Assembly (NCBI RefSeq): GCF_009749405.1
Contig: NZ_WBIQ01000001.1
Location: 496,001 to 560,000 of the forward strand
Direction of reading: 5' to 3'
DNA: 64,000 nucleotides
Source: Agromyces lapidis
Lineage (GTDB): Bacteria; Actinomycetota; Actinomycetes; Actinomycetales; Microbacteriaceae
In this document: positions 45,007 through 54,250 of the stretch, one piece after another
How positions within the stretch are numbered: the first letter of the stretch is position 1
Layout: the number at the start of each line of letters is the position of its first letter
The notes under the pieces: generated by a model
What the model was told of the DNA's origin: nothing
The model's database searches: none
The model's input: only the letters and a program-made list of their open reading frames with translations
Position numbers and translations under genes: made by a program

Positions 45007-45728
45007 GCGAGCCCGCCAGCGAACCCATCCTCGTCGTCGACGCCCTTTCGGGGCGCATCGCCGGCCAGCAGGTCATCGAGGACATCGCGTTCGAGGTGCC
45101 CGCCACGGGTGTGACCGCCCTCCTCGGTCGCAACGGCGTCGGCAAGACCTCGACCATCAAGTCGATCCTCGGACTCATCGAACGCACGGGCGACGTGCGC
45201 CTCGCGGGCGAGCGGATCGATGCGCTGCCCACCCACCGCATCGTGCAGCGCGGCGTCGGCTACGTGCCCGAGGATCGCGAGGTGTTCGGCCAGCTCACCG
45301 TCGCCGAGAACCTGCGGCTCGCCGAGCGCGACGCCGCACCCCGGCGCGAACTCGTCGAACGGCTCTTCCCCGACCTCGTCGCACGCCGGGCACAACGTGC
45401 AGGCACCCTCTCGGGCGGCCAGCAGCAGATGGTCTCCCTGGCGCGGGCGCTCGTGAACGAGAACCGCCTGCTGCTCGTCGACGAGCCCACGAAGGGCCTC
45501 GCCCCCCGCATCGTCGACGAGGTCGCCGTCGCGCTCGCCGAGGCCGCGCAGACCGTGCCCATCCTGCTCGTCGAGCAGAACCTGCGCGTCGTGCGGCGCC
45601 TCGCCGAACGCGTCGTGGTGCTCTCGGGCGGACGCGTCGTCTTCACCGGCACCGCCGTCGAGTTCCTCGACGACGAGGAGCTCATCCACCGCCACCTCGG
45701 CGTGCACGACGCGAGCGAGGCCGCCTGA
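45003..45728 (+). CDS. livF: Branched-chain-type ABC transporter ATPase (LivF)
   Basis: A 241-residue ABC ATPase starting with GTG inside the livG stop. Walker A LLGRNGVGKTSTIKSI, GVGYVPEDREVFGQLTV as Q-loop region, LSGGQQQMVSLARAL and Walker B LLLVDEPTKGLAP are the LivF forms; the switch region LVEQNLRVV has Gln in place of the usual His, as is normal in LivF. Overlap with livH by one base keeps the operon tight. Confidence 0.92.
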   Translation: MSEPASEPILVVDALSGRIAGQQVIEDIAFEVPATGVTALLGRNGVGKTSTIKSILGLIERTGDVRLAGERIDALPTHRIVQRGVGYVPEDREVFGQLTVAENLRLAERDAAPRRELVERLFPDLVARRAQRAGTLSGGQQQMVSLARALVNENRLLLVDEPTKGLAPRIVDEVAVALAEAAQTVPILLVEQNLRVVRRLAERVVVLSGGRVVFTGTAVEFLDDEELIHRHLGVHDASEAA

Positions 45729-46603
45729 TGTCGACGATCGTCCTGCTGCTCATCACCGGTCTCGGCCTCGGCGCCCTCTATTTCCTCGTCGCGAGCGGGC
45801 TCTCGCTCATCTACGGCCTCATGGGCGTCCTGAACTTCGCCCACGGCTCCTTCCTCACCATCTCGGCCTTCCTCGGCTGGGAGGTCGGCCGCCGTGTCTC
45901 CGACGGCACCTGGTGGGGGCTCGCGATCTCGGCGATCGTCGGCATCGCGGTCGGCGCGATCGTCGCCGCCCTCACCGAGTACCTGCTCATCCGCCGGCTC
46001 TACGAACGGCACATCGAGCAGGCGCTCGTCACGGTGGGGCTCTCGCTCGCGACCGTCGCCCTCTTCGAGGGCATCTGGGGCACCGACCCCATCTACACCG
46101 CCCGGCCCGAGTGGCTCACGCAGACCACCGAGATCCTCGGGGCGAAGATCCCGAACGACCGGTTCCTGCTGATCGCGTGCGCCGTCATCGTGCTCGGCGG
46201 CATCGTGCTCTTCCTCAAGCGCACCCGCTACGGCCTCATCATCCGCGCGGGCGTCGAGAACCGGCAGATGGTCACCGCGCTCGGCATCGACGTGCGACGC
46301 TCGTTCACGCTCGTGTTCGCGATCGGCGGCGCGGCAGCAGGCCTCGGCGGGGTGCTCGCCTCGGTGTACTACGGCTACGTCTCGGCCCACCTCGGCTCGG
46401 TGCTGCTCATCTTCGCGTTCATCGTGACGGTGATCGGCGGTCTCGGATCGCTCACGGGCGCCGCCGTCGCCTCGGTGCTCGTGGCCGTGCTCCAGCAGTT
46501 CGCCAACTACTACCTCGGCGGCACCGGCGACCTCGTCGTCGTCGTCGCGCTCGCCGCGGTGCTGCTCATCCGCCCGCGAGGACTCATGGGGAAGATCGCA
46601 TGA
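45728..46603 (+). CDS. livH: Branched-chain-type ABC transporter permease (LivH)
   Basis: A 291-residue permease with about eight hydrophobic segments. ASGLSLIYGLMGVLNFAHG near residue 22 and the loop FLKRTRYGLIIRAGVENRQM (about 160-179) are diagnostic of LivH. It pairs with LivM to form the channel. ATG overlaps the livF stop (TGATG). Confidence 0.92.
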   Translation: MSTIVLLLITGLGLGALYFLVASGLSLIYGLMGVLNFAHGSFLTISAFLGWEVGRRVSDGTWWGLAISAIVGIAVGAIVAALTEYLLIRRLYERHIEQALVTVGLSLATVALFEGIWGTDPIYTARPEWLTQTTEILGAKIPNDRFLLIACAVIVLGGIVLFLKRTRYGLIIRAGVENRQMVTALGIDVRRSFTLVFAIGGAAAGLGGVLASVYYGYVSAHLGSVLLIFAFIVTVIGGLGSLTGAAVASVLVAVLQQFANYYLGGTGDLVVVVALAAVLLIRPRGLMGKIA

Positions 46604-47691
46604 CCCGGAACAAGACCCTCTGGCTCGCCGTGGGCGGCGTGCTCCTCGTGGTGCTGCTCGCCGTGCTGCCGCTCCTCGCGATCGAGATCCCGGGCGTGCT
46701 GCCCGGCCCGACGTACACGCCCGGTACGCTGCAGCTCATCGCCTACGCGATGCTCATCGCGGCCCTCGCGCTCAGCTACCGCATGATGTTCGGACTCGCC
46801 GGCCTCCTCTCGTTCGGGCACGCCCTGTTCTTCGCGGCGGGCGCCTACGGGCTCGGCATGACGCTCGACGCCTTCGGCCCCGCCGAGTGGCCGAGCGAGC
46901 TCATCTTCCTCGGCTCGATCGTCGTCACCCTCGCTGCGGGCTTCGTGCTCGCCGCGACGGTCGGCGCGCTCGCGCTGCGGGTGACCGGCATCTCCTTCGC
47001 GATGGTGACCCTCGCCTTCGCCCAGGCCGGCTCGGTGCTCATCCGCCGCAACCCCGGCGGGGCCACCGGCGGCGACGAGGGCCTCGCGCTCGACATCGAG
47101 CACGTGCCGGGCGCCCTCGTCGGCGTGCTCAACACTCGCAACCTCTACTGGGTCGCGCTCGGGGTGCTCGTGTTCGTGTACCTCGTGGTGCTCTGGGTCG
47201 AGCAGAGCCGGGCCGGCCACGTCGCCGCGGCGACCCGCGAGAACGAGCTGCGGGTGCGGGTGCTCGGCCTCCGGCCGTACAACGTGAAGCTGCTCATCTT
47301 CATCGTCGCCTCGGTGCTCGCCGCCGTCGCCGGAATGGGCTACCTGCTGCTGCAGTCGGGGGCGGCGCCGCGCGTCGCGACGGCCGACTTCACCCTGACC
47401 CTCCTCGTCATCGTGGTGCTCGGCGGAGTGGGGTATCGCTGGGGCGCGATCGTCGGCGGTATCGTCTACACACTGCTCGATCAGCGGCTCACGGCGCTCG
47501 CGGGCTCCGAGTTCATCGCGGGGCTTCCGGCCGTGCTCCGGGTTCCGCTGAGCGAGCCGCTGTTCATTCTGGGAACGCTCTTCATCCTCGTGGTGCTGTT
47601 CCTGCCCGGGGGGATCGCGGGCATCCCGCAGCGCATCCGCTCGGGGCGCGCGAGCCACCCGGCCGAATCGGAAGAGGTGGCCGATGCCTGA
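46600..47691 (+). CDS. livM: Branched-chain-type ABC transporter permease (LivM)
   Basis: A 363-residue permease with about ten hydrophobic segments. YRMMFGLAGLLSFGHALFFA, ALRVTGISFAMVTLAFAQ and ATRENELRVRVLGLRPYNVK are typical of LivM. The ATG overlaps livH by four bases, and the C-terminus overlaps the acyl-CoA ligase gene by eight bases. This tight coupling of importer and CoA ligase suggests that the ligase activates the imported acid. Confidence 0.92.
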   Translation: MTRNKTLWLAVGGVLLVVLLAVLPLLAIEIPGVLPGPTYTPGTLQLIAYAMLIAALALSYRMMFGLAGLLSFGHALFFAAGAYGLGMTLDAFGPAEWPSELIFLGSIVVTLAAGFVLAATVGALALRVTGISFAMVTLAFAQAGSVLIRRNPGGATGGDEGLALDIEHVPGALVGVLNTRNLYWVALGVLVFVYLVVLWVEQSRAGHVAAATRENELRVRVLGLRPYNVKLLIFIVASVLAAVAGMGYLLLQSGAAPRVATADFTLTLLVIVVLGGVGYRWGAIVGGIVYTLLDQRLTALAGSEFIAGLPAVLRVPLSEPLFILGTLFILVVLFLPGGIAGIPQRIRSGRASHPAESEEVADA

Positions 47692-49258
47692 CGGACGGCA
47701 CACACTCGGGCGATGGACCCGCGACCGGGCGCGAGCGACGCCCGAGCGCATCGCGATCGACGACCGCGGCGTGGTCGTGCGGTACCGCGAGCTCGACGAG
47801 CGGGCCGAACGGCTGGCGGTGGCGTTCCGCGCGGCGGGTTACGCGGTCGGCGACCGGGTGGCGACGATCACCGGCAACAGCGCCGACCAGGTCGTGCTCT
47901 TCTTCGCCTGCGCCAAGGCCGGGCTCGCGCTCGTGCCGCTGTCGTGGCGGCTCGCCCCCCGTGAGCTCGCGGCGCAGCTCGAGATCGCGCAGCCCGCGCT
48001 CCTCCTCGTCGAGAACGAGTTCGACTCGCTCGGCCGGGCGACGCTCGCGCGGCTCGCACGCCGCGTGCCGAGCACCGCACTCGGTGCGCACGGGGTGGAG
48101 GCCGAGGTGCCCGCACCCGGCCGGGGCGCCGGGCCCGTGGCATCCGAGCGCACCGAGGTGCACGACGACGACGCGCTGCTCATCATCTTCACCTCGGGCA
48201 CCACCGCGACCCCGAAGGGGGCGGTGCTGACGCATGCGAACTGCTTCTGGACCAACCTCTCGTTCTCGCGCATCGCCGAACTGCGGGCGACCGACACGGT
48301 GCTCGCGGTGATGCCGCAATACCACGTCGGCGGCTGGAACATCCAGCCGCTGCTCGCCTGGTGGACGGGCGCGACGGTGGTGCTCGAGCGCACCTTCGAC
48401 CCGGGGCGAGTGCTGCACCTCATCCAGGAGCGGCGCATCACCACCATGATGGGCGTGCCCGCGAACTACCTGTTCCTCGCCCAGCACCCCGCCTTCGGCG
48501 ACACCGACCTCTCGAGCCTCGAGCACGCGATCGTCGGCGGAGCGCCGATGCCGCCTGCGCTGCTGCGCACCTGGCACGCCCGCGGCATCGCGCTCACGCA
48601 GGGCTACGGGCTCACCGAGGCCTCGCCGAACGTGCTGTGCCTGCCCGACGAGGACGCGCTGCGCCGCGCCGGATCGGCCGGCAAGCCCTACCCGCACGTC
48701 GACGTCGCCGTCGCCGACCCGGTCACGGGCGAGCACCTCGAGGGCGCTGCCGAGGGCGAGCTGCTCGTGCAGGGCCCCGGCGTCTTCGCGGGCTACTTCC
48801 GCGACGGGGCGGCGAGTGCCGCGGCGCTCGGCGACGGCTGGCTGCACACGGGCGATCTCGTGCGCCGCGACGCCGACGGCTACTTCACGATCGTCGACCG
48901 GTTGAAAGACCTGTACATCACCGGCGGCGAAGGCGTCGCCCCCGCCGAGGTCGAGGCCGCGCTCATGACGCACCCGGCGGTCGCCGACGTGGCGGTCGTC
49001 GGCGTTCCCGACGACCGTTGGGGTGAGGCCGGCGTCGCGTGGGTGGTCACCGCGCGCGGCCGGGTCACGGATGCCTCGGAGCTCATCGAGTTCGCCCGCG
49101 AGTCGCTCGCGCACTTCAAGGCACCGCGCGAGGTGCGCTTCATCGACGAGCTGCCGCGTTCGGCGGCGGGCAAGGTGCTGCGACGCGCGCTCGTCGAACG
49201 AGCCGGCCCCGACCGTGCACCCCGACCGACCCGATCCGAGCTGGAGGAGACCCGATGA
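47684..49258 (+). CDS. AMP-dependent acyl-CoA synthetase/ligase
   Basis: A 524-residue adenylate-forming enzyme. The AMP-binding loop is IIFTSGTTATPKGAVLTHAN (about 168-187), then QGYGLTEASPN (about 306), GWLHTGDLVRRDADGYF, the hinge DRLKDLYITGG and the catalytic Lys in PRSAAGKVLRRAL near the C-terminus. It makes an acyl-CoA thioester from an acid, ATP and CoA; chain length is not predictable from sequence here. Its start overlaps livM, so it is part of the importer operon. Confidence 0.9.
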   Translation: MPDGRHTLGRWTRDRARATPERIAIDDRGVVVRYRELDERAERLAVAFRAAGYAVGDRVATITGNSADQVVLFFACAKAGLALVPLSWRLAPRELAAQLEIAQPALLLVENEFDSLGRATLARLARRVPSTALGAHGVEAEVPAPGRGAGPVASERTEVHDDDALLIIFTSGTTATPKGAVLTHANCFWTNLSFSRIAELRATDTVLAVMPQYHVGGWNIQPLLAWWTGATVVLERTFDPGRVLHLIQERRITTMMGVPANYLFLAQHPAFGDTDLSSLEHAIVGGAPMPPALLRTWHARGIALTQGYGLTEASPNVLCLPDEDALRRAGSAGKPYPHVDVAVADPVTGEHLEGAAEGELLVQGPGVFAGYFRDGAASAAALGDGWLHTGDLVRRDADGYFTIVDRLKDLYITGGEGVAPAEVEAALMTHPAVADVAVVGVPDDRWGEAGVAWVVTARGRVTDASELIEFARESLAHFKAPREVRFIDELPRSAAGKVLRRALVERAGPDRAPRPTRSELEETR

Positions 49259-49938
49259 GCGCGGCACCCCGCACCGCCCGCGGCGAGAAGACCCGGCGGC
49301 GCCTCCTCGAGGCGGCCGAGCACGTGTTCGCCGCCCACGGCTACCACGAGGCATCCGTCTCGCGCATCACCGAACGCGCGGGCGTCGGCCAGGGCACCTT
49401 CTACCTCTACTTCGACACCAAGCTCGACGTGTTCAACGAGCTCGTCGAAGACCTCAACCACCGGGTGCGGCAGGCGATGAGCGAGGGCTCTCGCGGTGCG
49501 GCGAGCCGCATTGAGGCCGAGCGCGCAGGCTTCGCGGCGTTCTTCCGCTTCACCGCCGAGCACCCGGCGCTCTACCGCGTCGTGCGCGAGGCCGAACTCG
49601 TCTCGCCCGACGCCCTGCGGCTGCACTACTCGCGCATCGTCGAGGGCTACATCGACGGCCTCCGCGACGCCGCGGAGGAGGGCGAGATCGGCGACATCGA
49701 TCCGACCGTCGCCGCGTGGGCGCTCATGGGCGTCGGCGAGATGATCGGCATGCGCTGGGTGCTCTGGGGCGACGGCGACGCCGCCCCCGGCGACCCGGCG
49801 GACCCCACGGCGAGCGGCACCCGCGAGGTGCCGCAGCACGTGCTCGACGAGATGATGCGATTCATCGCCGGGGCGCTCGGCCGCCCCGCGCTCGCACACG
49901 ACCCGCGCCCCGCCGCGGACGACAAGGAGGAACCGTGA
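49255..49938 (+). CDS. TetR family transcriptional regulator
   Basis: A 227-residue TetR repressor. The N-terminal DNA-binding domain (about 10-56) reads KTRRRLLEAAEHVFAAHGYH, SRITERAGVGQGTFYLYFDT. The C-terminal 170 residues bind the unknown ligand, plausibly an acyl-CoA. The ATG overlaps the ligase stop (ATGA), and it is followed by the dehydrogenase gene, so it is encoded in the operon it probably represses. The TCAGG-type inverted repeats at 42891-42919 and 41523-41597 are candidate operators; that link is inference. Confidence 0.92.
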   Translation: MSAAPRTARGEKTRRRLLEAAEHVFAAHGYHEASVSRITERAGVGQGTFYLYFDTKLDVFNELVEDLNHRVRQAMSEGSRGAASRIEAERAGFAAFFRFTAEHPALYRVVREAELVSPDALRLHYSRIVEGYIDGLRDAAEEGEIGDIDPTVAAWALMGVGEMIGMRWVLWGDGDAAPGDPADPTASGTREVPQHVLDEMMRFIAGALGRPALAHDPRPAADDKEEP

Positions 49939-50681
49939 CCGAGCTTTCAGGACGACGCGCCGTCGTCACCGGGGGAGCGAGCGGCATCGGCGAGGCCTGT
50001 GCGCGCGCCTTCGCCGCCGCGGGCGCGCACGTCGTCATCGCCGACCTCGACGCCGCGGCCGCCGAGCGCGTCGCGGGCGAGCTCGGCGGCGAGGCCTGGG
50101 CGGTCGATCTCAGCGACACCGCCGCCCTCGCCGAGCTCTCGCTCGACGCCGACCTCCTCGTGAACAACGCCGGCATCCAGCACGTGCGACCCATCGAGGA
50201 CTTCGAACCCGAGCGGTTCTCGCTCATCATGCGGCTCATGCTCGAGTCGCCCTTCCTGCTCATCAGGGCGGCGCTCCCGGGCATGTACGAGCGCGGATTC
50301 GGCCGCGTCATCAACATCTCGAGCGTGCACGGGTTGCGCGCCTCGCCGTTCAAGTCGGCGTACGTCGCCGCCAAGCACGGCCTCGAGGGGCTGTCGAAGG
50401 TGACCGCGCTCGAGGGCGGCCCGCACGGCGTCACCTCGAACTGCATCAACCCCGGCTACGTGCGCACGCCGCTCGTCGAGAGGCAGGTCGCCGACCAGGC
50501 CCGGGTGCACGGCATCCCCGAGTCCGAGGTGCTGCCGAAGATCATGCTCACCGAGTCGGCCGTCAAGCGACTCGTCGAGCCCGCCGAGGTCGCGAGCCTC
50601 GCGCTCTGGCTCGCCGGCCCCGACGCCGGCATGGTGACGGGGGCGAGCTACACGATGGACGGCGGATGGAGCGCACGATGA
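49935..50681 (+). CDS. SDR family dehydrogenase, 3-hydroxybutyrate dehydrogenase-like
   Basis: A 248-residue short-chain dehydrogenase. The Rossmann motif is TGGASGIGEA (residues about 13-22), NNAGIQHV (about 76) is the form typical of 3-hydroxybutyrate dehydrogenase, and the catalytic Ser, Tyr and Lys lie in INISSVHG and SAYVAAKHGLEG. It should oxidise 3-hydroxybutyrate to acetoacetate with NAD. GTG start follows AAGGAGGAACC and overlaps the TetR stop. With ScoAB and the thiolase it completes a ketone-body degradation route. Confidence 0.88.
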   Translation: MTELSGRRAVVTGGASGIGEACARAFAAAGAHVVIADLDAAAAERVAGELGGEAWAVDLSDTAALAELSLDADLLVNNAGIQHVRPIEDFEPERFSLIMRLMLESPFLLIRAALPGMYERGFGRVINISSVHGLRASPFKSAYVAAKHGLEGLSKVTALEGGPHGVTSNCINPGYVRTPLVERQVADQARVHGIPESEVLPKIMLTESAVKRLVEPAEVASLALWLAGPDAGMVTGASYTMDGGWSAR

Positions 50682-51592
50682 CCACCGCCTCCCTCGCCGC
50701 GTCCGCGTTCTCGGTGCCCGTCGCGGGCGGCGCGCTCGTCGGCGGCCAATGGCACGAGGATGCCGCGGGGCTGCCCGTGCTCGCGGTGCACGGCATCACC
50801 GCGAGCCACCGCAACTGGGACCTCTTCGCCGAGGCGATGCCCGAGCGCCGCATCGTCGCACCCGACCTCCGGGGGCGCGGGCACAGCAACGGACTGCCGG
50901 GGCCGTACGGGCTCGAGCAGCACGCCGACGACCTCGCCGCGGTGCTCGACGCGCTCGGCATCGATCGGGCCTACGTGGTGGGTCACTCGATGGGCGCCTT
51001 CGTCTCGGTGCGGCTCGCGCAGCGCCACCCCGAACGGGTCGCGGGCCTCGCGCTCGTCGACGGCGGACTGCCCGTGCCGAGCCCAGCGGGCGTCGCCGCC
51101 GAGGAGCTGCCGAAGCTGCTGCTCGGGCCCGCTCTCGAGCGGCTGTCGATGACCTTCGCCGATCGTGCGGCCTATCTCGCCTTCTGGCGGCGGCATCCGG
51201 CCCTCGGCCCGTACTGGAACGACGCGATCGAGGGGTACGTCGACTACGACCTCGACGGGCGCGAGCCCCAGCTCCGCAGCTCGGCGAACGCCGACGCCGT
51301 CGCCGTGAACGCCGTCGAGCTCGACGGGCGGGGCGGTTACACGGCCGCCCTCGCGGCGCTGCCCGCGCCCGTCGACGTGTTCCGCGCGCCGCGCGGGCTC
51401 CTCGACGAGGCACCGCTCTACCCCGAGGCGCTCGTCGCCGAGTGGGCCGCGCGGGTGCCGGCGCTCGTCACCCACGAGGTCGCCGACGTCAACCACTACA
51501 CGATCCTCATGACCGAGGGCGGCACGGGTAGCGTGATCCCTGTGATCCGCGCCCGCATCGAGGCCGCCGACACACAGGAAGGTGCAACGTGA
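50678..51592 (+). CDS. Alpha/beta hydrolase
   Basis: A 304-residue alpha/beta hydrolase. HGITASHRNWD holds the oxyanion-hole region, VVGHSMGAFVS the nucleophile Ser (about 101), and VNHYTIL the catalytic His near the C-terminus. The ATG at 50678 overlaps the dehydrogenase stop (ATGA) and has GGAG six bases upstream; 50666 is an alternative. In this operon it could release hydroxyacid from an ester or a 3-hydroxybutyrate dimer; this is inference from context. Confidence 0.85.
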   Translation: MTTASLAASAFSVPVAGGALVGGQWHEDAAGLPVLAVHGITASHRNWDLFAEAMPERRIVAPDLRGRGHSNGLPGPYGLEQHADDLAAVLDALGIDRAYVVGHSMGAFVSVRLAQRHPERVAGLALVDGGLPVPSPAGVAAEELPKLLLGPALERLSMTFADRAAYLAFWRRHPALGPYWNDAIEGYVDYDLDGREPQLRSSANADAVAVNAVELDGRGGYTAALAALPAPVDVFRAPRGLLDEAPLYPEALVAEWAARVPALVTHEVADVNHYTILMTEGGTGSVIPVIRARIEAADTQEGAT

Positions 51593-52362
51593 CACTCGAC
51601 AAAGTCGTCGGGTCCGCCCAAGAAGCGGTCGCCGACATCCCCTCAGGAGCCAGTCTCGCCGTCGGCGGGTTCGGGCTCTGCGGCATCCCGATGGTGCTCA
51701 TCCAGGCACTGCTCGATGCCGGCGTCGACGGGCTCTCCGTCGTCTCGAACAACTGCGGCGTCGACGATTGGGGGCTGGGCGTGCTGCTCGCGAAGCAGCG
51801 CATCGCCAAGATGACCTCCTCGTACGTCGGCGAGAACAAGGAGTTCGAGCGCCAGTACCTCTCGGGCGAGCTCGAGCTCGAACTGACCCCGCAGGGCACC
51901 CTCGCCGAGAAGCTTCGGGCCGGAGGCTCGGGCATCGCCGCCTTCTTCACGCAGACCGGTGTCGGCACGCAGGTCGCCGAGGGCGGGCTGCCCCGCAGGT
52001 ACCACGCCGACGGCACCATCGCCGTCGCGAGCCCCGCGAAGCCCGTGCAGACGTTCGAGTTCGCAGGCTCGCCCCGCGAGTTCGTGCTCGAAGAGGCCAT
52101 CACCACCGACTTCGCCCTCGTGCACGCCCTGAGGGGCGACCGTCACGGCAACCTCGTCTTCGACAAGTCGGCGCGCAACTTCTCGCCGCTCGCGGCGATG
52201 GCCGGGCGCGTCTGCGTCGCCCAGGTCGAGGAGCTCGTCGAACCCGGTGAGCTCGACCCCGACGGCGTGCACCTGCCGGGTGTCTACGTCGACCGCGTCG
52301 TCGTCGTCGGCACCGGCATCGAGAAGCGCATCGAACGCCGCACCGTGCGGGAGGGGAACTGA
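51589..52362 (+). CDS. scoA: 3-oxoacid CoA-transferase subunit A
   Basis: A 257-residue alpha subunit of succinyl-CoA:3-ketoacid CoA-transferase. The segments [57 protein letters not shown] and [19 protein letters not shown] follow ScoA rather than the beta-ketoadipate enzyme PcaI. A short insertion of about 15 residues precedes [19 protein letters not shown] start overlaps the hydrolase stop. With ScoB it activates acetoacetate using succinyl-CoA. Confidence 0.93.
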   Translation: MTLDKVVGSAQEAVADIPSGASLAVGGFGLCGIPMVLIQALLDAGVDGLSVVSNNCGVDDWGLGVLLAKQRIAKMTSSYVGENKEFERQYLSGELELELTPQGTLAEKLRAGGSGIAAFFTQTGVGTQVAEGGLPRRYHADGTIAVASPAKPVQTFEFAGSPREFVLEEAITTDFALVHALRGDRHGNLVFDKSARNFSPLAAMAGRVCVAQVEELVEPGELDPDGVHLPGVYVDRVVVVGTGIEKRIERRTVREGN

Positions 52363-52363
52363 G

Positions 52364-53005
52364 ATGGCACTCACGAGACTCGAGATGGCCGCCCGCGCCG
52401 CCCGCGAACTCGCCGACGGCTCGTACGTCAACCTCGGCATCGGCCTGCCCACGCTCGTGCCGAACTACGTGCCCGACGAGGTGACCGTCGTACTCCAGTC
52501 CGAGAACGGCATCCTCGGCGTCGGACCGTACCCGAGCGAGGCAGAGGTCGACCCCGACCTGATCAACGCCGGCAAGGAGACCGTGACGGTGCTGCCCGGC
52601 GCCGCCTACTTCGACTCCGCGCAGAGCTTCGGCATGATCCGCGGCGGCAAGATCGACGCCGCCATCCTCGGCGCCATGCAGGTGTCGGCGGGGGGCGACC
52701 TCGCCAACTGGATGATCCCCGGGAAGATGGTGAAGGGCCCCGGCGGTGCGATGGATCTCGTGCACGGCGCTCGCAGGGTCATCGTGCTCATGGAGCACGT
52801 CGCGAAGGACGGCTCGCCGAAGATCGTGAACGACTGCTCGCTGCCGCTGACCGGCCGCGGGGTGGTGCACCGCATCATCACCGACCTCGCCGTGATCGAC
52901 GTCACTCCCGACGGGCTCGTGCTCGTCGAGTGCGCGCCCGGCGTCACCGTCGACGAGGTGGTCGCCGCGACCGAGCCGCCCCTCGACACCTCCGGGCTCG
53001 CGTAG
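52364..53005 (+). CDS. scoB: 3-oxoacid CoA-transferase subunit B
   Basis: A 213-residue beta subunit. The catalytic Glu is in [15 protein letters not shown] (about residue 47), and [15 protein letters not shown] and [20 protein letters not shown] are typical of ScoB. It starts one base after scoA. Together the two subunits make acetoacetyl-CoA for the thiolase encoded at the other end of the locus. Confidence 0.94.
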   Translation: MALTRLEMAARAARELADGSYVNLGIGLPTLVPNYVPDEVTVVLQSENGILGVGPYPSEAEVDPDLINAGKETVTVLPGAAYFDSAQSFGMIRGGKIDAAILGAMQVSAGGDLANWMIPGKMVKGPGGAMDLVHGARRVIVLMEHVAKDGSPKIVNDCSLPLTGRGVVHRIITDLAVIDVTPDGLVLVECAPGVTVDEVVAATEPPLDTSGLA

Positions 53006-53101
53006 TCCGCAGCCCCGAGACCGAACCGATCCCACGTGAGGCTCGGTGCGGGTCCAACGCGACCCGCACCGAGACCGCGCCGACCCCGGAAAGAGCACAT
53101 C

Positions 53102-54151
53102 ATGACCGACACCATCCTCCCGGGCATCGAGTCGGGAACCGTGCAGACGCCCCGCCTCCGCGCCGGCGTCCTGCGCCGACGATCGGACGCCGCCTCGAAG
53201 ACCGTCGTCTTCGTGCACGGCAACGTCTCCTCCTCGCTGTTCTGGCAGCCGATCATGCTCGCGCTGCCCGCCGAGATCGATGCCGTCGCGATCGATCTCC
53301 GCGGCTTCGGTACGAGCGAGACGCTGCCGGTCGACGCCACTCGGGGCGTCCGCGACTTCTCCGACGACGTCGCGAGCGTGATCGACGCCCTCGAACTCGG
53401 CGCCGTGCACCTCGTCGGCTGGAGCATGGGCGGCGGCGTCGTCATGCAGCTCCTGCTCGACCGGCCCGAGCTCGTCGCGAGCCTCACGCTGCAGTCGACC
53501 GTGTCGCCCTACGGATTCGGCGGCACCGCCGCCGACGGCTCGCTGCTCGTCGCGGATGCCGCGGGCAGCGGCGGCGGGGGAGCGAACCCCGACTTCGTGG
53601 CCCGGCTCGAGGCCGGCGACCGCACCGAGGAGGCCGGCGCCTCGCCGCTCGCCGTCTACCGCTCGAGCTACGTCGCCGCGGGGTTCGCCTCGGAGTACGA
53701 GCCGATCTGGGTCGAGTCGATGCTCTCGACGGCGACGGGGCTCGACAACTACCCGGGCGACGCGACCGCTTCGGAGAACTGGCCGGGCTTCGCCCCCGGC
53801 GGGCGCGGTGTGCTCAACACGATGGCGCCGACGAACTTCGACACCTCGGCGATCGTCGAGCTCGAGGCGAAGCCGCCCGTGCTCTGGATTCACGGCGCAC
53901 AGGACGCGATCGTCGGCGATGCGTCGTTCTTCGACCTGAACCAGCTCGGCAAGGCCGGCATCATCCCCGGATGGCCTGGCGAGGAGATCGCCCCGCCGCA
54001 GCCGATGGTCTCGCAGACCCGCGCCGTGCTCGCGCGCTACGCGGCGGGCGGCGGCGCCGTCACCGAGGTGGAGCTCGAGAACTGCGGGCACTCGCCGCAC
54101 CTCGAGCATCCCGAGGCGTTCTTGGGGGCGCTCGCCGAGCTCATCGGGTGA
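53102..54151 (+). CDS. Alpha/beta hydrolase (second)
   Basis: A 349-residue alpha/beta hydrolase with FVHGNVSSSLFW (oxyanion region), LVGWSMGGGVVMQLL (nucleophile Ser about 116), the acid in WIHGAQDAIVGD and the His in ENCGHSPHLEHP. It is somewhat longer than typical because of a lid insertion (about 150-255). GGAAAGAG precedes the ATG, and a 96-base gap separates it from scoB. It may be a lipase or esterase serving the same pathway, or an independent gene. Confidence 0.85.
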   Translation: MTDTILPGIESGTVQTPRLRAGVLRRRSDAASKTVVFVHGNVSSSLFWQPIMLALPAEIDAVAIDLRGFGTSETLPVDATRGVRDFSDDVASVIDALELGAVHLVGWSMGGGVVMQLLLDRPELVASLTLQSTVSPYGFGGTAADGSLLVADAAGSGGGGANPDFVARLEAGDRTEEAGASPLAVYRSSYVAAGFASEYEPIWVESMLSTATGLDNYPGDATASENWPGFAPGGRGVLNTMAPTNFDTSAIVELEAKPPVLWIHGAQDAIVGDASFFDLNQLGKAGIIPGWPGEEIAPPQPMVSQTRAVLARYAAGGGAVTEVELENCGHSPHLEHPEAFLGALAELIG

Positions 54152-54250
54152 CTGCGGGGCGTTATCGGATCGTGTCGGGGCGTTCGCTCCACCGGCACAC
54201 CTCCGGCACCAGAATGGCGTGAGGTGTCTGCAGGACTGGAGGTTACGGAG

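Noticed and set aside
51589..53005. Beta-ketoadipate CoA transferase (pcaIJ) and PcaF thiolase
   Set aside because: The subunit A motifs follow ScoA, and no other protocatechuate-pathway genes are present; the hydroxybutyrate dehydrogenase fits ketone-body use better.
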